Shown piece by piece: positions 1-12,300 of a stretch of DNA of 64,000 nt. This stretch comes from Brachynemurus nebulosus. Lineage: Eukaryota > Arthropoda > Insecta > Neuroptera > Myrmeleontidae. The stretch lies in NCBI GenBank assembly GCA_035578155.1, contig JAPWDM010000011.1, forward strand, positions 19,830,185-19,894,184, read 5' to 3'. Each line of letters opens with the position of its first letter. Positions within the stretch are counted from its first letter, which is position 1. Both the position numbers and the translations under genes were made by a program. A model generated the notes under the pieces. The model was not told the origin of the DNA. It did not search any database and worked only from the letters and a program-made list of their open reading frames with translations.

Positions 1-962
1 ATTTTGAAAATTTTTTCACTGTTACAGAGCTAAACTGTTTTAGATAAATATAGATTCCGTTATGTAAGGTCTGCCAGGGTCCATAGGATCCAGAAGTGTC
101 AAAAATAAACTAACTGACCGATTTTGAAAATTTTTTCACTGTTACAGAGCTAAACTATTTTAGATAAATATAAATTACGTTATGTAAGGTCCACCAAGGT
201 CCATAGAACCCAAAAGTGTCAAAAATAAACTAACTGACCGATTTTGAAAATTTTTTCACTGTTACAGAGCTAAACTATTTTAGATAAAAATATAGATTAC
301 GTTATGTAAGGTCTGCCAGGGTCCATGGGATCCAAAAGTGTCAAAAATAAACTAACCGACCGATTTTGAAAATTTTTTCACTGTTACAGAGCTAAACTAT
401 TTTAGATAAATATAGATTACGTTATGTAAGGTCTGCCAGGGTCCATGGGATCCAAAAGTGTCAAAAATAAACTAACCGACCGATTTTGAAAATTTTTTCA
501 CTGTTGCGGAACTAAGCTATTTTAGATAGACATACATTACGTTATTTAGGGTCCGCCAGGGTCCATGGGACCCAAAAGTGGTAAAAATAAACTAACCGAC
601 CGATTTTGAAAATTTTTTCACTTTTACAGAGCTAAACTATTTTAGATAAATATAGATTACGTTATGTAAAGTCTGCCAGGGTCCATCGGATCCAAAAGTG
701 TCAAAATTAAACTAACCGACCCATTTTGAAAATTTTTTCACTGTTGGGGAGCTAAGCCATTTTAGATACATATAGATTACGTTATGTAAGGTCTGAAGTG
801 TCAGTAGGACCTAAAAGTGTCAAAAATAAAATAACTGACCGATTTTGAAACTTTTTTACTATTACCGAGGTAAACTATTTTAGATAGGTACAGGTTGTGT
901 TATCTGAGATCCACAACTGTCCTGCGGATGCAAATGCGGCGTAGAATGCTACACAACGGGTT

Positions 963-1034
<72 letters not shown>

Positions 1035-1380
1035 CATAAAGTCCGCCTAGAATATACGGTCGAGCTGATTTTTTAATGAGGTCCACCGGGATCTTGCAGA
1101 TCCGAAAACGCCAGTAATTAGCTATCGAACCGATGCTTAAAAATTTCTCACTGCTAGAGAACTAAATTATTTTAGATGGATACAACTATGCTGCACAATA
1201 TTCGTTCGGGTTCTTGGGTCCCCAAAAATACCAAAACTAATTACCCAACCGATTTTAAAAATTCTTTTACTCTTAGAAAGCTAAACTATTTTAAATAGGT
1301 ACAGGTCTTAGATGAGATCCGCCAGTGCCCAAGATTTGGAAATTCGCTATGTTATGCAGATGCTGCGACAGGGGTATTTG
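1..1380 (+). repeat. 120-bp satellite array with degenerate tail and conserved end block
   Basis: Eight head-to-tail copies of a unit of about 120 bp begin near 1, 121, 241, 363, 483, 603, 723 and 841. Each starts ATTTTGAAAATTTTTTCACT and carries GCTAAACTATTTTAGATA and a purine-poor GTCTGCCAGGGTCCAT segment. From about 900 the copies degrade, are interrupted by an AT run, and resume as decayed units to about 1330. The array ends in a block (1338-1379) containing GAAATTCGCTATGTTATGCA and GATGCTGCGACAGGGGTATT. The same tail plus block occurs at 38.3 kb (reverse) and 49.3-49.65 kb, so this is the internal array of a dispersed mobile repeat, not a lone satellite. The left edge lies outside the window. 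Confidence 0.9.
967..1032. repeat. (AT)n microsatellite inside satellite array
   Basis: Uninterrupted AT dinucleotides of about 65 bp sit between a degenerate satellite unit and the next decayed unit. Confidence 0.97.
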
Positions 1381-1623
1381 ATTTATACCTGAAATAGTAT
1401 TTAATTTTACACTATAGTATTTAACTACAATCTTTAATATTTAAGAACTGGTGTTCGCATGAAAAAATATTTATAGATATGCAAGTATTTAGAAAAATAT
1501 AGACTTACATATATATTATTAGGACTAAAATTTTCAAATATTGATTTGTGATTTATAAATGTAATTTTCATAAAATAAATCGATCATCTATTCACAACTC
1601 GCAAAAAATTTTAACTTTATTTA

Positions 1624-2195
1624 CACGGAGAGAAAAAATATCGAATATTTAGTGTGAAGCACACTAAAGTCATCACAGACCAAATATTCTAAAATAATAG
1701 TTGAGTTACATACTAAAGAGATTAGAGCGCCAGCACTAAAAAAAGAATTATTTAAGGTAGCATAATAGGGGGGCATGTTTACACAGGTGATATTACTCAA
1801 AAATAAGTTGAGTATCTAAAAAGGTATCACAGTAGGAAACTCCTTCTAGGTGGCAAAATGTAGCTTAACAATCAAGTTATAATTGAGTATATAAAATATG
1901 CAAATAACTGTAATACAAAAATTAAATAATCAAAAAATAAAAACTGTGTAAACACGGCCCGATTTACCCTATTAATCGTAAAAAAAAATTGATCCCCATT
2001 CCCTCATCCTATCCAACCAAAAAAAAAATCGCGAAAATTGACTATTTTTCGGCCGATCACACTGTGATGGTACTTTAATTATTGGTGCTGGCATTCTAAT
2101 CTTTACTGTGTAAGTCAACAATAATTTTAGAATGTTTGGTCTGTGATCACTTTACTGTGCTATACGCTAAATATTTGATATTTTGTCTCTCCGTG
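1624..2195. mobile_element. MITE with TIRs of about 115 bp, nested inverted repeats
   Basis: The terminal arms 1624-1738 and 2083-2195 are inverted copies of each other, both starting CACGGAGAGA and sharing CATCACAGACCAAA or its close variant. TA lies at both borders (1622-1623 and 2196-2197), which fits a TA target duplication. Inside is a second inverted repeat (about 1768-1960; arms share TGTTTACACAG). Between that and the right arm is a segment (about 1965-2085) homologous to the ends of the element at 19561-20263. No coding capacity. The superfamily is not certain; TA targeting is shared by Tc1/mariner/pogo elements. Confidence 0.8.
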
Positions 2196-2197
2196 TA

Positions 2198-2773
2198 TAG
2201 CCGAAACTAAAAACCAAAAATCGAAACCGAAGACTAGAACCGAAAACGAAAATAACCAATAGTGTATAACCGTAACTCTAACCGAAACCGTTACTGCTAC
2301 GTTGAACTGGAACTGAATTCGAACGAAATAAAGTTTCGGTTTGAAGCTCTGGTGGAAAGAAAAAATAACCGCTAGAGGGGGTATCAATTCAGAAATGAAC
2401 ACTGGACAGTGTCAAGAAAGAATCAGATGGTGTTTTTTAACAGAAATCGAATTCCTCTGTTGCAGCTACTTTTAGATACTACAGCTACCACTAATCCTCA
2501 TTTTGATTACAATAGTATATCAGATTAAAATTTTGGCAGAAGCTGGCGAAAATAACAATAAGGCATTTCGAATAAAATCAACTAAACATTGTATGAAATT
2601 TAATTTCTCGACAACTCTGAAACACCCTGTATCGAAAATATGCAGATAGTTAGTTGAATTTAACCTGTGTGAGGTGATGTGAAACCAATGACTCGCAAAT
2701 GTTGTGATAGTACATATTCAAACACAGAAACCATGTAAACAAACACACACGTGTACACCTTGAGCTTGACATC

Positions 2774-2776
<3 letters not shown>
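2198..2776. other. Gene-free stretch with simple ACCGAAA-like sequence
   Basis: From 2200 to about 2310 the sequence is a degenerate run of short CCGAAAC/CCGTAAC motifs on the plus strand, like a decayed minisatellite. The rest (2310-2776) shows no coding pattern or recognisable repeat. The open frame here on the minus strand is driven by that low-complexity composition. Confidence 0.5.

Positions 2777-2853
<77 letters not shown>
2777..2853. repeat. (AT)n microsatellite
   Basis: A run of about 75 bp of AT dinucleotides. The IYIYIY open frame across it is an artefact. Confidence 0.97.
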
Positions 2854-2856
<3 letters not shown>

Positions 2857-3261
2857 CGAATATCGGTGGTAGCCTTTTTGGTACCTACCGTATTGCTAAT
2901 ACATCTACTTCATCTGCATCAATAAACATCATTAATTTATTTCAAATTGAATTAAAATCAATTCGTCATTATAAATCCGTACTGAAATTGATAGCGACGG
3001 TATTTTTGCTTAAGAAGGAAAAAATGTCAGAAAAAGTTTGATTAGAGTCGAACAGAAAAAAGGAAGATCATAATCAAACTGATTAGAAACCTCTGTTGTA
3101 AAGTTTAAAGTTAACTAATGAACAAGTAGGAACAAGGATATTTGATACTTTTCGACAGTGAAAATACATACACCGGCATAGTTAGCGGAAAAAAGCGGAA
3201 GAAACAAAATATAAAACCTATTTATTAAACAAAGTTGGCGGTCTTTTTTCATTTTTACATA

Positions 3262-4147
3262 AGGGGGACCACTAGTGTAACATTTTTTAAAAATTGAAAA
3301 TTTCTTTTGCATGTTTCGATAGTGTGTACCTTCAAAAATAACATACTAAGATTTGAAGTGAATATCTCAAATAGTTTTTGAATGACAGCCATCCGAAGAG
3401 CGGATTCTGATTTTCATTGTTAACTTTCAGATATTGAGAAATGTATGAAGGTTGATAGTTCGGAAGTTTCTGGACGTGGCTGCCAGTCACATGTTGTGGA
3501 GAAGCTAGACCCTGGCACATTTAAGTGACTCATCTAGTTTTACTATGACCGTTACAGTGAGTACACCGTAATTAATTTTAATAAATATTCTCAGTGATTA
3601 AAACTAAAAGGTAAAAAAAACAACATTTTTCAAATTTGCTGCAGTTATAACTCGAAAACAAATCATCCGATCGAATTAATTCTTATTGCAGCTTCTTTTA
3701 TATATGTTTCTTCGTACCATGAACCTTCAGTTTTCCGATCGAATAAAAAATGTAATTTCTATAGGCCAAAAGTCATCAAATTTTCGCGCAAAATGTGAAA
3801 CTTCTTTTTTAAAAACTCCACTATTTTGTTAAATTTCAACTACTTTTTCTGATTAAGATTTACGGCACGGACAATACCTCCTAGTTTAATAGGCTTTTTG
3901 ATTTTTTTGATTTCAGGCACTGTGGAGGTCGCTATCACCGCAGCAGTGGAGGATCTTTTTTTTGAGCTTTAAGAGATCGCGAATAACTCACTGAATTTTC
4001 AATCTTTTGGTCCAAATATTTTATAATGAATTTATTATATATCAGCGAATATATCCTTAAAATATTAAAATATTCGATACAGTAGTTTTCTTTAAAAAAA
4101 TTCCCAAAAATCACCTTTTTTCAGGCGGCCACACTAATGGTCCCCCT
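3262..4147. mobile_element. TA-flanked TIR element (AGGGGGACC ends)
   Basis: The left end AGGGGGACCACTAGTGT and the reverse complement of the right end, AGGGGGACCATTAGTGT, match at 16 of 17 positions. TA lies immediately outside both (3260-3261 and 4148-4149). The 886-bp interior has no credible protein. The AGGNNNNCC-type terminus resembles those of the elements at 18443, 33125 and 55442, so these may be related TA-targeting families. Confidence 0.8.
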
Positions 4148-4180
4148 TAAAATAATATTTAAGTAATGAATCAATTGACT

Positions 4181-4310
4181 TTCCATAGAATTGTTAGCGA
4201 ATTTCCAGAAATTCAGCTATTCCAGTAGGTCTCATGACACGACTTGAGCCCGGGAATATGGCCGAAATTTGTTTTGAGGTCCCTAGAAACCAAAAATAAT
4301 ATTCACTAAA

Positions 4311-4378
<68 letters not shown>

Positions 4379-4560
4379 ATGTATTTATGTATCAGCACGA
4401 TAACTCTCGAACGAAATGTCCTAGGTTTACCAAATTTGATGAGAACGTTGGAAATCCAAAAATCTTGGATGAGTTCTTCAGCCAGACACGTCGGATGCCA
4501 GGAACATGGTTTTTGTTCTTGCAAAAAATTAGTTTTTTGCCAAAATTTGCTATAATTTAA
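4181..4560 (+). repeat. AT-cored dispersed repeat, copy 1
   Basis: This copy shares GAGGTCCCTAGAAACC and ATAATATTCACTA on the left of its AT run, and GCACGATAACTCTCGAACGA followed by AATGTCCTAG on the right, with the copy at about 4924-5270. A third, reversed and more diverged copy lies at about 39620-39960. The AT run (4314-4374) occupies the same place in all three. The family is unknown. Confidence 0.85.
4314..4374. repeat. (AT)n microsatellite at the core of a dispersed repeat
   Basis: About 60 bp of AT dinucleotides between the two conserved halves of the repeat. Confidence 0.97.
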
Positions 4561-4749
4561 AAGTTTTTGCCACATTTTATTACACCATTGCAAAGACGGA
4601 AAAAAATCACATAAAAAAGGTTTTTGAACTATTATTCTAGGTTAGCTAGTTTTTGAGAAAATAAGGAAATAAAAAAATCCTCTACCGGGGCGGTTCTAGA
4701 AACCTCCGGCGGTGGGTGGAATAAGTGGAATAATGTGAACGAAAATTTT

Positions 4750-4890
4750 TTCTAATCTAACTGAACCTAACGGAACTTGATCTAACCTAACCGAACCTAA
4801 AAAAATTTGGTCTCAAACCTAACCGAACCTAAGGAAATTTTTTGTAACGTAATCGAACTCAACAAAATTTTTTCTAACCTAACTGAACCT
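4750..4890 (+). repeat. Degenerate CCTAA-rich minisatellite
   Basis: Repeated CTAACCTAACCGAACCTAA-like phrases separated by AAAAATTTTTT tracts, with a period of about 35-45 bp. The CCTAA word is the complement of the insect telomere motif TTAGG, but the copies are imperfect and mixed with CCGAA. Confidence 0.6.
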
Positions 4891-4923
4891 TATTGTTCTA
4901 TAATTTATATAAACTGAATTTAT

Positions 4924-5270
<347 letters not shown>

Positions 5271-5377
5271 GAAAAAAATTTACAATTAATTTGTGAAAAA
5301 AATTTATAATTAATTTTTTATTTACAATTACTCTATATCAACTAGTTTCCGAGAAAAACGTAGTACTTTTGTAAATG

Positions 5378-5420
5378 GAAATTCGCTATGTTATGCAGGA
5401 TGCTGCGACAGGGGTATTTT
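5378..5420 (+). repeat. Conserved end block of the satellite-bearing element
   Basis: The 43-bp block (GAAATTCGCTATGTTATGCA then GGATGCTGCGACAGGGGTATT) is nearly identical to 1338-1379, but no satellite units precede it; the AT-cored repeat is upstream instead. Confidence 0.8.
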
Positions 5421-5472
5421 TGTTTATTATTGATGCAAACCTTTTTAAGAGGTCTGTCACTTTCGAATTCAA

Positions 5473-5616
5473 ATGCCGCTTCTTCTCAATGAGGTCGAGC
5501 TTCAAACTGCCGTAATTGAAGAATGGCAAAGACTCTCCCAGGAGTCTATAGATAACATTATTCTGAGTATAGCAAGACGAATGGGAGCTTGTAATCTTGC
5601 AAAGGGTGACTACTAC
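5473..5616 (+). pseudogene. Tc1-type transposase C-terminal relic
   Basis: The frame contains EEWQRLSQESIDNIILS followed by IARRMGAC and AKGDYY. This matches the C-terminal helix of Tc1/mariner transposases as I know it: an EEW..IP.E.I..L..SM..R..A.....G...Y pattern. Only the last 48 or so codons are recognisable; the DDE catalytic core and the TIRs are not seen nearby. The frame stays open for about 50 more codons without family similarity, ending at 5766. It is a decayed DNA-transposon fragment with no expected function. Confidence 0.65.
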
Positions 5617-5769
5617 ATTCAAGGAGCTATAAAGGGTAACTATATAAGTTATGCTCAAAGCGATAAGTGCCTGGGAGAAATATCAGTGGCATCTGGAAGG
5701 AACGTATTTGAAAGCTGCAGTGAATTTACTCACTGGATGTTGCAATTTAAGGAAGTACTAATGTAAGTA

Positions 5770-6930
5770 TCATAGGAGTAGACAGAAAGGGACCAGTATC
5801 TGATTTTATTAGAGAAAGATGTTTCTGGCATATAGAAACCAATGAAAAATGGAGTTTCTGTATCATACTTCAGTAGATGTCAGTGCTGGGATTAGCTAGA
5901 ATCTGCAACCCTAAAAATGAGAAAATATTATTTTCTCTTTGCAGAAATAAAGGTATCTTTTATACTATATTATTTAGGCGCTGAATTCAACGGCCAGATA
6001 TCTTTAAAGAACAAAAAAAAAATTTCAAGAAAAAAACACTCGTGGTTTTCAGTCAGAGAATCATAGAATTCGGTAGCAGAATACTACTAATAAATGAATA
6101 CATTTACTAGATTTAGTTGTGGCAGCCCTGTAAAGAGAAATATACAAGAGAAATACGATAAGGAATCGAAAAAATATAGAGCATCTTTTTATAATCCAAA
6201 CGTTCCGTACTGCTATATCCCATTACTTTTAAAAGAACTTTTGTATATGTACCTATACTCTATGTCTGCATGTACAAATCTTCGAATATACATATATTTG
6301 CAACAGGAAACTGTAGTTTTATACATGTAATTTAAAAATTTACAAATGTACGTAAAACTAGTACGTGTGATATCAGGAGTATCAAAACTCTCTCTTATAT
6401 AATTTTAGTTTATTTAAGTTGGAAAAAAATCTAGACTTAGCTGTAAAACTTCACAAAAAGTAAAGGATAATTCAACGCTTTTGGACCTATCAGTTAAAGG
6501 AAAAAGGTTTTAGAAAAGTTTCGGATACGAAATGCCTACTTTAAGTGTATTGTAGTCTTTTCAAATGTGTTTACTAATAATAAGCTTGTCCAATAAAAAA
6601 TAAGATTTAACTAATTTTTCCAAATTCTTTTACGTACATTAAAAACAAATTGTCACAAATTAATTCATAGGGTGTATTCTTTTATGTAGACTCCATACCT
6701 ACCTAATGTTTATTATGTTCCCCAAACTTTAAAACGTCAGATGTGCTTTTTAGAATGTTTCGTCTCAATTGACGGGAATTTTTTGCATTGAGCTTGTTCT
6801 TAAAAAAAAATTGTGGGTGATCTTATTTTATATTTTTATTTCGATTTTCATGATAAAAAAATCGAATGTAAAATCGTTATACAATACTGCTTTTTGGAAA
6901 TGAAACGTTTAATTAAATAGTGTTTCTTTT
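5770..6930. other. Gene-free stretch
   Basis: AT-rich, no convincing coding frame, no strong repeat. The 78-codon frame at 6094-6330 has no family features. Confidence 0.5.

Positions 6931-6933
<3 letters not shown>

Positions 6934-6998
<65 letters not shown>
6934..6998. repeat. (AT)n microsatellite
   Basis: About 64 bp of AT dinucleotides. Confidence 0.97.
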
Positions 6999-6999
<1 letters not shown>

Positions 7000-7005
<6 letters not shown>

Positions 7006-7835
7006 ATAAATATATAAAGGAATAAAAAATAAAAAATACCTATAATAAGTTCTATTTTTAAACTGAAAAAATTGGAAAATTGCAGTTAACAATAAATAAC
7101 TAGAACTTTATGGTAAATAAAATGTATTTTATTCCGTACAACATATTATCAGACTTGAACTAAAGAACATAAGATGTATGGGTCTGTCCATAATCATTTA
7201 TTTATCAAGTAAGAAGAGCACCAAGTAAAACAAGTGGCGTCGGATAAAGCTGTTATAACAATAATACCATTCTATTCTCTCTTGTGCTGACTTTCCTTCG
7301 GTGTGCTTCAAGTATGTACTTACTTGTCGCATTTGTAGACTACCGTCCAAAAGTATGGAAAATAGTGAAAAATATTATTTTCTTTCACTACAAATCCTTA
7401 AATTCTTACGCCGCTATCTTGATGGTACAGTGAGCTAATCCTTAATATGCCGATAATTTCCGAATGACTCAATTTCCAAATTTTACAAAATCAGCCATTT
7501 ACAGACACTTTTACATGATAAGGAAAGATTAGACTGCTAAGCCATTTTAATCCACTAAGGAGTCTACACACAAGGCCATTTTAATCCACTAAGGAGGCTA
7601 CTATGGTGGATTTCATTTCCGAGTGACACTAGTTACCTTGTTGCGGCAACTAGTTGAGTCAAAGTAACTGTTGGCACCGAAGTTTTAACTCTACGTCGCA
7701 TTTTAACTAAAGTAGTCAAAAGTGGAAGTAAAATGCTCCATTTCAGTAGAAAAGTGAACTAACAGAAATTTATATCAAAATAAAGATCATTTTTTTTGGA
7801 AGTTGAAATCTAAACATTACCTCTAGTAACCTACA
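7000..7835. other. Gene-free stretch with a short direct repeat
   Basis: A 26-bp phrase starting GCCATTTTAATCCACTAAGG occurs twice (7541-7566 and 7575-7600). Otherwise nothing recognisable. Confidence 0.5.
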
Positions 7836-7930
7836 TTGTACATCAGCAGTTTCCAAACTTTGTACACTACCCCCTCCCCCCTATAAAAAATCTTACTTCT
7901 GTCGCCACCCTCTTTAAAAACTTTATAAAC

Positions 7931-7942
7931 AATTCGTAAATT
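7931..7942. repeat. LINE target-site duplication, left copy
   Basis: AATTCGTAAATT here is repeated exactly at 13307-13318, directly after the poly(A) tail. The two copies bracket the retrotransposon; the first one or two A bases overlap ambiguously with the tail. Confidence 0.85.
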
Positions 7943-8076
7943 GAGTTTTTTTTTTGTCTAACATTCAAGCTATACATATCAGTGATTGTTGTACCCAGTG
8001 AGTTATTCTTATTATACGTATAGCCTGGACGGCTTGCCCGTACCAGCAGTACAATATTTTACATAACATTGTCAAT

Positions 8077-9294
8077 ATGAGCTTACGTACAAACACTATT
8101 TACTGTGAGTACGTACAAGATGTTCCAAGATTAACCATTCCGGAAATTTTCAATTGGATATTTCAAGATTTAAAAACTTAAATAAATAACTTTGAAGATG
8201 AACTCATCGGCGTCCAGCACGAAACAAATGGAATATATATGAAATTTAGATCCATAGAAACATGCAACGAAATATTAACCCAAACAAGAGGAGAGGGAAA
8301 AGTCAAGAAACAAGATGGAAATATTGTACCAGTCATCATCACTTTAGCCGGTATCGGTATTAAAAGAATCAAGATATGTCGAATACCATTTGAACTGCCA
8401 AATTCAGACATTGCTAGACACCTAGCCAAATATGGTGATGTCCAGAAGATAGAAGACGAATATTGGTCAACAAGTGTTGCACCCCAGAAACTTAAGTACA
8501 AAACTGGGAACCGATTGGTGATTTGTAAATTAACGAAACATATACCATCATTCGAAATCATAGCAGGAAATCGTGCCTTAATCGTCTATGACGGACAACC
8601 GAAAACATGTTCCTACTGTATGAGCTCAGACCATCTAATTGCAAAGTGTCCAAGCAGACCAGCAAACAAACCGACCTATAGCACTGTAGTTAGAGGAGAT
8701 CATGAAATTTCAGTCGAAGAATACCCCATTCAAGATTCAGTAGCAATTAATACCGAACCACCACAGACGATCAACCAAGATCATGAATACGAAACAAGGA
8801 ACCAATCCACCGCCATCAAAAGGCCATTAGAAAACCCATCCAACGAAACAGTTAGTGAAGAGGCAACCTCTAGTGATCGCTCAAACAAGCAAAACCATAG
8901 AGAAAAGAAAAATAAGATCACGAACAACGATTTAGATGACCAATCACAAGAGGAAGACTCGCTCCAAGAAATAGAACTACCAACGTCAGAAATAGTAGAA
9001 CAAACTCAGTTCCAAACACTAAGTGCAATTAGAAATTATGTGGAATGTCAATATAATCCGTACAAAATCACTACTGAAGAGTTACATAATCTAATACTGC
9101 ACTGCCAAAAATCTAGAAACATTATTGAAACAATCAGTGAAATCACCGAAAATCTAGAAGATCTTAAAGAAACATTACAATTAATTAGGACACAAATCAA
9201 AGGAGACAGGAGGACCAAATCGCGCATTACAAAAATCATCAACGCCATTACGCAACATATCGAGAACCAATTTTTAATTATTAATTCTAACTAA
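8077..9294 (+). pseudogene. LINE ORF1 (gag-like, CCHC zinc knuckle), interrupted by a stop
   Basis: The natural start is probably the ATG at 8077, because the 34 codons that follow read in the same frame as the main ORF and their content (Y-C-E-Y-V-x-D-V-P-R near the start) resembles I-type ORF1 amino ends. A TAA at 8179-8181 interrupts it; the next ATG in frame is 8239, giving 351 codons. An RNA-binding zinc knuckle C-x2-C-x4-H-x4-C is encoded at 8608-8649. The C-terminal half is charged and polar, rich in Glu, Asn, Ser and Lys, with a likely helical segment near the end. In an active element the protein would coat the LINE RNA. With the stop, only an N-truncated product is possible. Confidence 0.85.
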
Positions 9295-9330
9295 CCACCA
9301 GAAAAAGAATTTCATATATAAAAATTTAAC

Positions 9331-12300
9331 ATGGATAGTATTATATACTGGAATTGTAATGGATATTATAATAAACTTGCCGAAATTCATCAGATACTAG
9401 TAACAATACAACCGGCCATACTGTGCTTACAAGAATCACATCTAAAACCACAAGATAAGTGTCAGTTAAGAAATTATCAGGTACATCGTAAAGATTATAC
9501 AGAAGGTCAACAAGCAAGTGGTGGAGTCTTAACCCTAATTCACAATGATTTTCATTCTACATCACTACCAATTCTAACCAATTTACAAACAATCGTGACA
9601 TTAGTGCGACTACCCACTATAGGAAAAATATCACTTTGCAACATTTATCTTCCCAACAGCCAACAATTGAGGCTCGGTGACCTGCAAAATCTTATTAGTC
9701 AACTCCCCAAACCTTATCTTATTGTGGGAGATTTTAACGCCCATCATACCATGTGGGGTGATGTAAGAATTGATCAGCGTGGCAAAGAAATTGAACAACT
9801 TTACTTGCAAAATGATGATATGATTTTGCTAAACGAAGGTTCCGCTACCCATTTAACCCTCGCATCTGGTACCTTTTCTGCAATTGATTTAGCTTTCTGC
9901 ACAAGATCACTTGCTACCCAACTGCTATGGGAAGTAACCTCGGATCTACGATCAAGTGATCACTTCCCAGTCAAAATTTATATACCATCAAAAATCCAAC
10001 GGAATACAAAACCTGTAAGATGGAACATACTTAAAGCAAATTGGGAAGAATTTACGAACATAATTGAAACTCAAATAAACGAAGAAACGAATCAAATTAA
10101 CGATATAGATAAATTTACAGAAGTGATAATTAGTGCGGCAGAATCAACTATACCAAAAACCAGTCCTATTCAAAAACGAAAAACGGTACCTTGGTGGTCA
10201 CCTGAAATAGCCGAACTGATTCAAATAAGGAAAAAAGCACTTCGAATATATAGAAGAGATCAAACAATTGAAAATTTCATAATTTTCAAACAAGCTAGAG
10301 CCAAAGCGAGGCTAACTATCAGAAAAGCTAAAGAAACATCATGGTTAAATTTTCTCAGCTCCATAGATACAAATATTTCTACCAAAAAAGCCTGGGATTC
10401 TATAAGATCTATCAAAAGAGGCACAAATAACAATACAATCGGTACCTTAAACCACAACAATAAACTGATATCTGATGAAAAAACTATTGCAGAAACCTTC
10501 GTACAATTTTTTGCTTCAATGTCCGCAAATTCAAATTATGAACCCGAATTTCAACGATACAAAATAGAAACTGAAACCACCCCTATAGAAATGTCAAGTA
10601 ATAACACCGAAGCCTACAATCAACCCTTCAGAATAATAGAACTAAATGATGCTATAGATGAGACAAAGAATTCTACACCAGGACCAGACAGTGTTCATAA
10701 TTTTATGTTGAAAAACCTAGGAGATGCCGGAAAAAATCTACTCCTAAAACTTCTAAATGACATGTGGTTAAGTCACAAATTCCCAGAAATATGGAGTAGA
10801 GCCATAATAATTCCAATATTAAAATCAGGTAAACAAAAGGACTTAATAGAAAATTATAGACCAATAAGCCTAACCAGTTGCCTCAGCAAAGTCATGGAAC
10901 GAATGGTGGCAAATAGACTTCATTGGATTCTGCAAGAGAGAAACCTTATCAACAATACGCAGTCAGCCTTACGACCTGAACGTTCAACTATGGACAACCT
11001 AGTTATGTTAGAAAACACAGTGTGTAATGCATTCGCTATGAAAGAGGAAGTGACAGCTATCTTCTTTGACTTAGAACGGGCTTATGACAAGTCGTGGAGA
11101 TATAAAATTGTCAAAACCCTTAGCGACTGGAACATTCGAGGTAACATTCTCCATTTTTTAAAAAATTTTTTAAAAAATAGGAAAAGTTGTGTTCGGATTG
11201 GTAACACCACCTTACAGAACCTTCGAAAATGGAGTACCACAAGGTGCTACATTAAGTCCCATCTTATTTTTGATAGAAATAAATGACTTAACATCTAAAA
11301 TTGACAAGCCCTGTCAAAAATGTTTATTTGCAGATGAATTAGCTATTTTTATTAAATCAAGCAACATGAATTTCGCAACCCAAATGTTACAAAGTACAAT
11401 TAACAAACTTGAAACATGGGCAAACACCAATGGACATAAATTCTCCACAACTAAAACTAAATGCTTGCATTTTAGTCGCTCAAAAAGAAGAAATCGGGAA
11501 CCGTTGACGTTATATCTATATAATCAACCATTAGAATACGTGGACACACACAAGTTTTTAGGACTAACTGTTGACTGTCGACCTAACTGGAAAACCCATC
11601 TAAAGGAACTCAAACGTAAATGCTTAGACAGTATAAATCTATTAAGAGTTTTGGGAGCATCAGCCAAATCATCCAATAGAGATCTGCTTTTGCGACTATA
11701 CAAAGTGCTTATCGAATCACAACTAAATTATGGCTGTATCATATATGGATCAGCAAAAACACGGGATCTTGATATTCTAAATCCCATACAAAATATTTGT
11801 CTACGACTTATCACAGGGATGTATCACATTTGCCCTACCAACAGTGTATTAAGTGACATTGGAGAAATGCCTCTTGCTTACAAGCGCAGTCAACAAGCTC
11901 TAAATTATTATCTCAGAATCAAATCCCTTAATGCTCATCCAGTCGAAACTATATTAGACGGAAAAAAGTATAACTGGTTGTATGCCCACAATACAGCAAC
12001 ACCAAAACCTCTTTCGATCAGGTTACAAATTATGCAGAAACAGTATCACCTCAATAACTTTGGCAGTGTAATAAAAAAACCACATCCTAAAGATCCTCCA
12101 TGGCTACGCGGAAAAATAAACTACATAGATCAACTCACCAAATATTCCAAAGATTCAACATCTCCGGTAGTCTACAAACAAGAATTCCTCGACATCAAAT
12201 CACATTATCACAACGCTAGTTATTTCTTCACAGATGGGGCGAAAAATAACGATCTCGTGGGGTGTGCAGTTGTATATAATGACGTGGTCAAATCCTTCTG

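Noticed and set aside
1..1380. CRISPR array
   Set aside because: Units are about 120 bp, head-to-tail without unique spacers, in eukaryotic DNA.
2751..3041. 96-codon frame across an AT run
   Set aside because: Created by the (AT)n microsatellite; no coding evidence.
8178..8561. 127-codon minus-strand frame
   Set aside because: Shadow of LINE ORF1.
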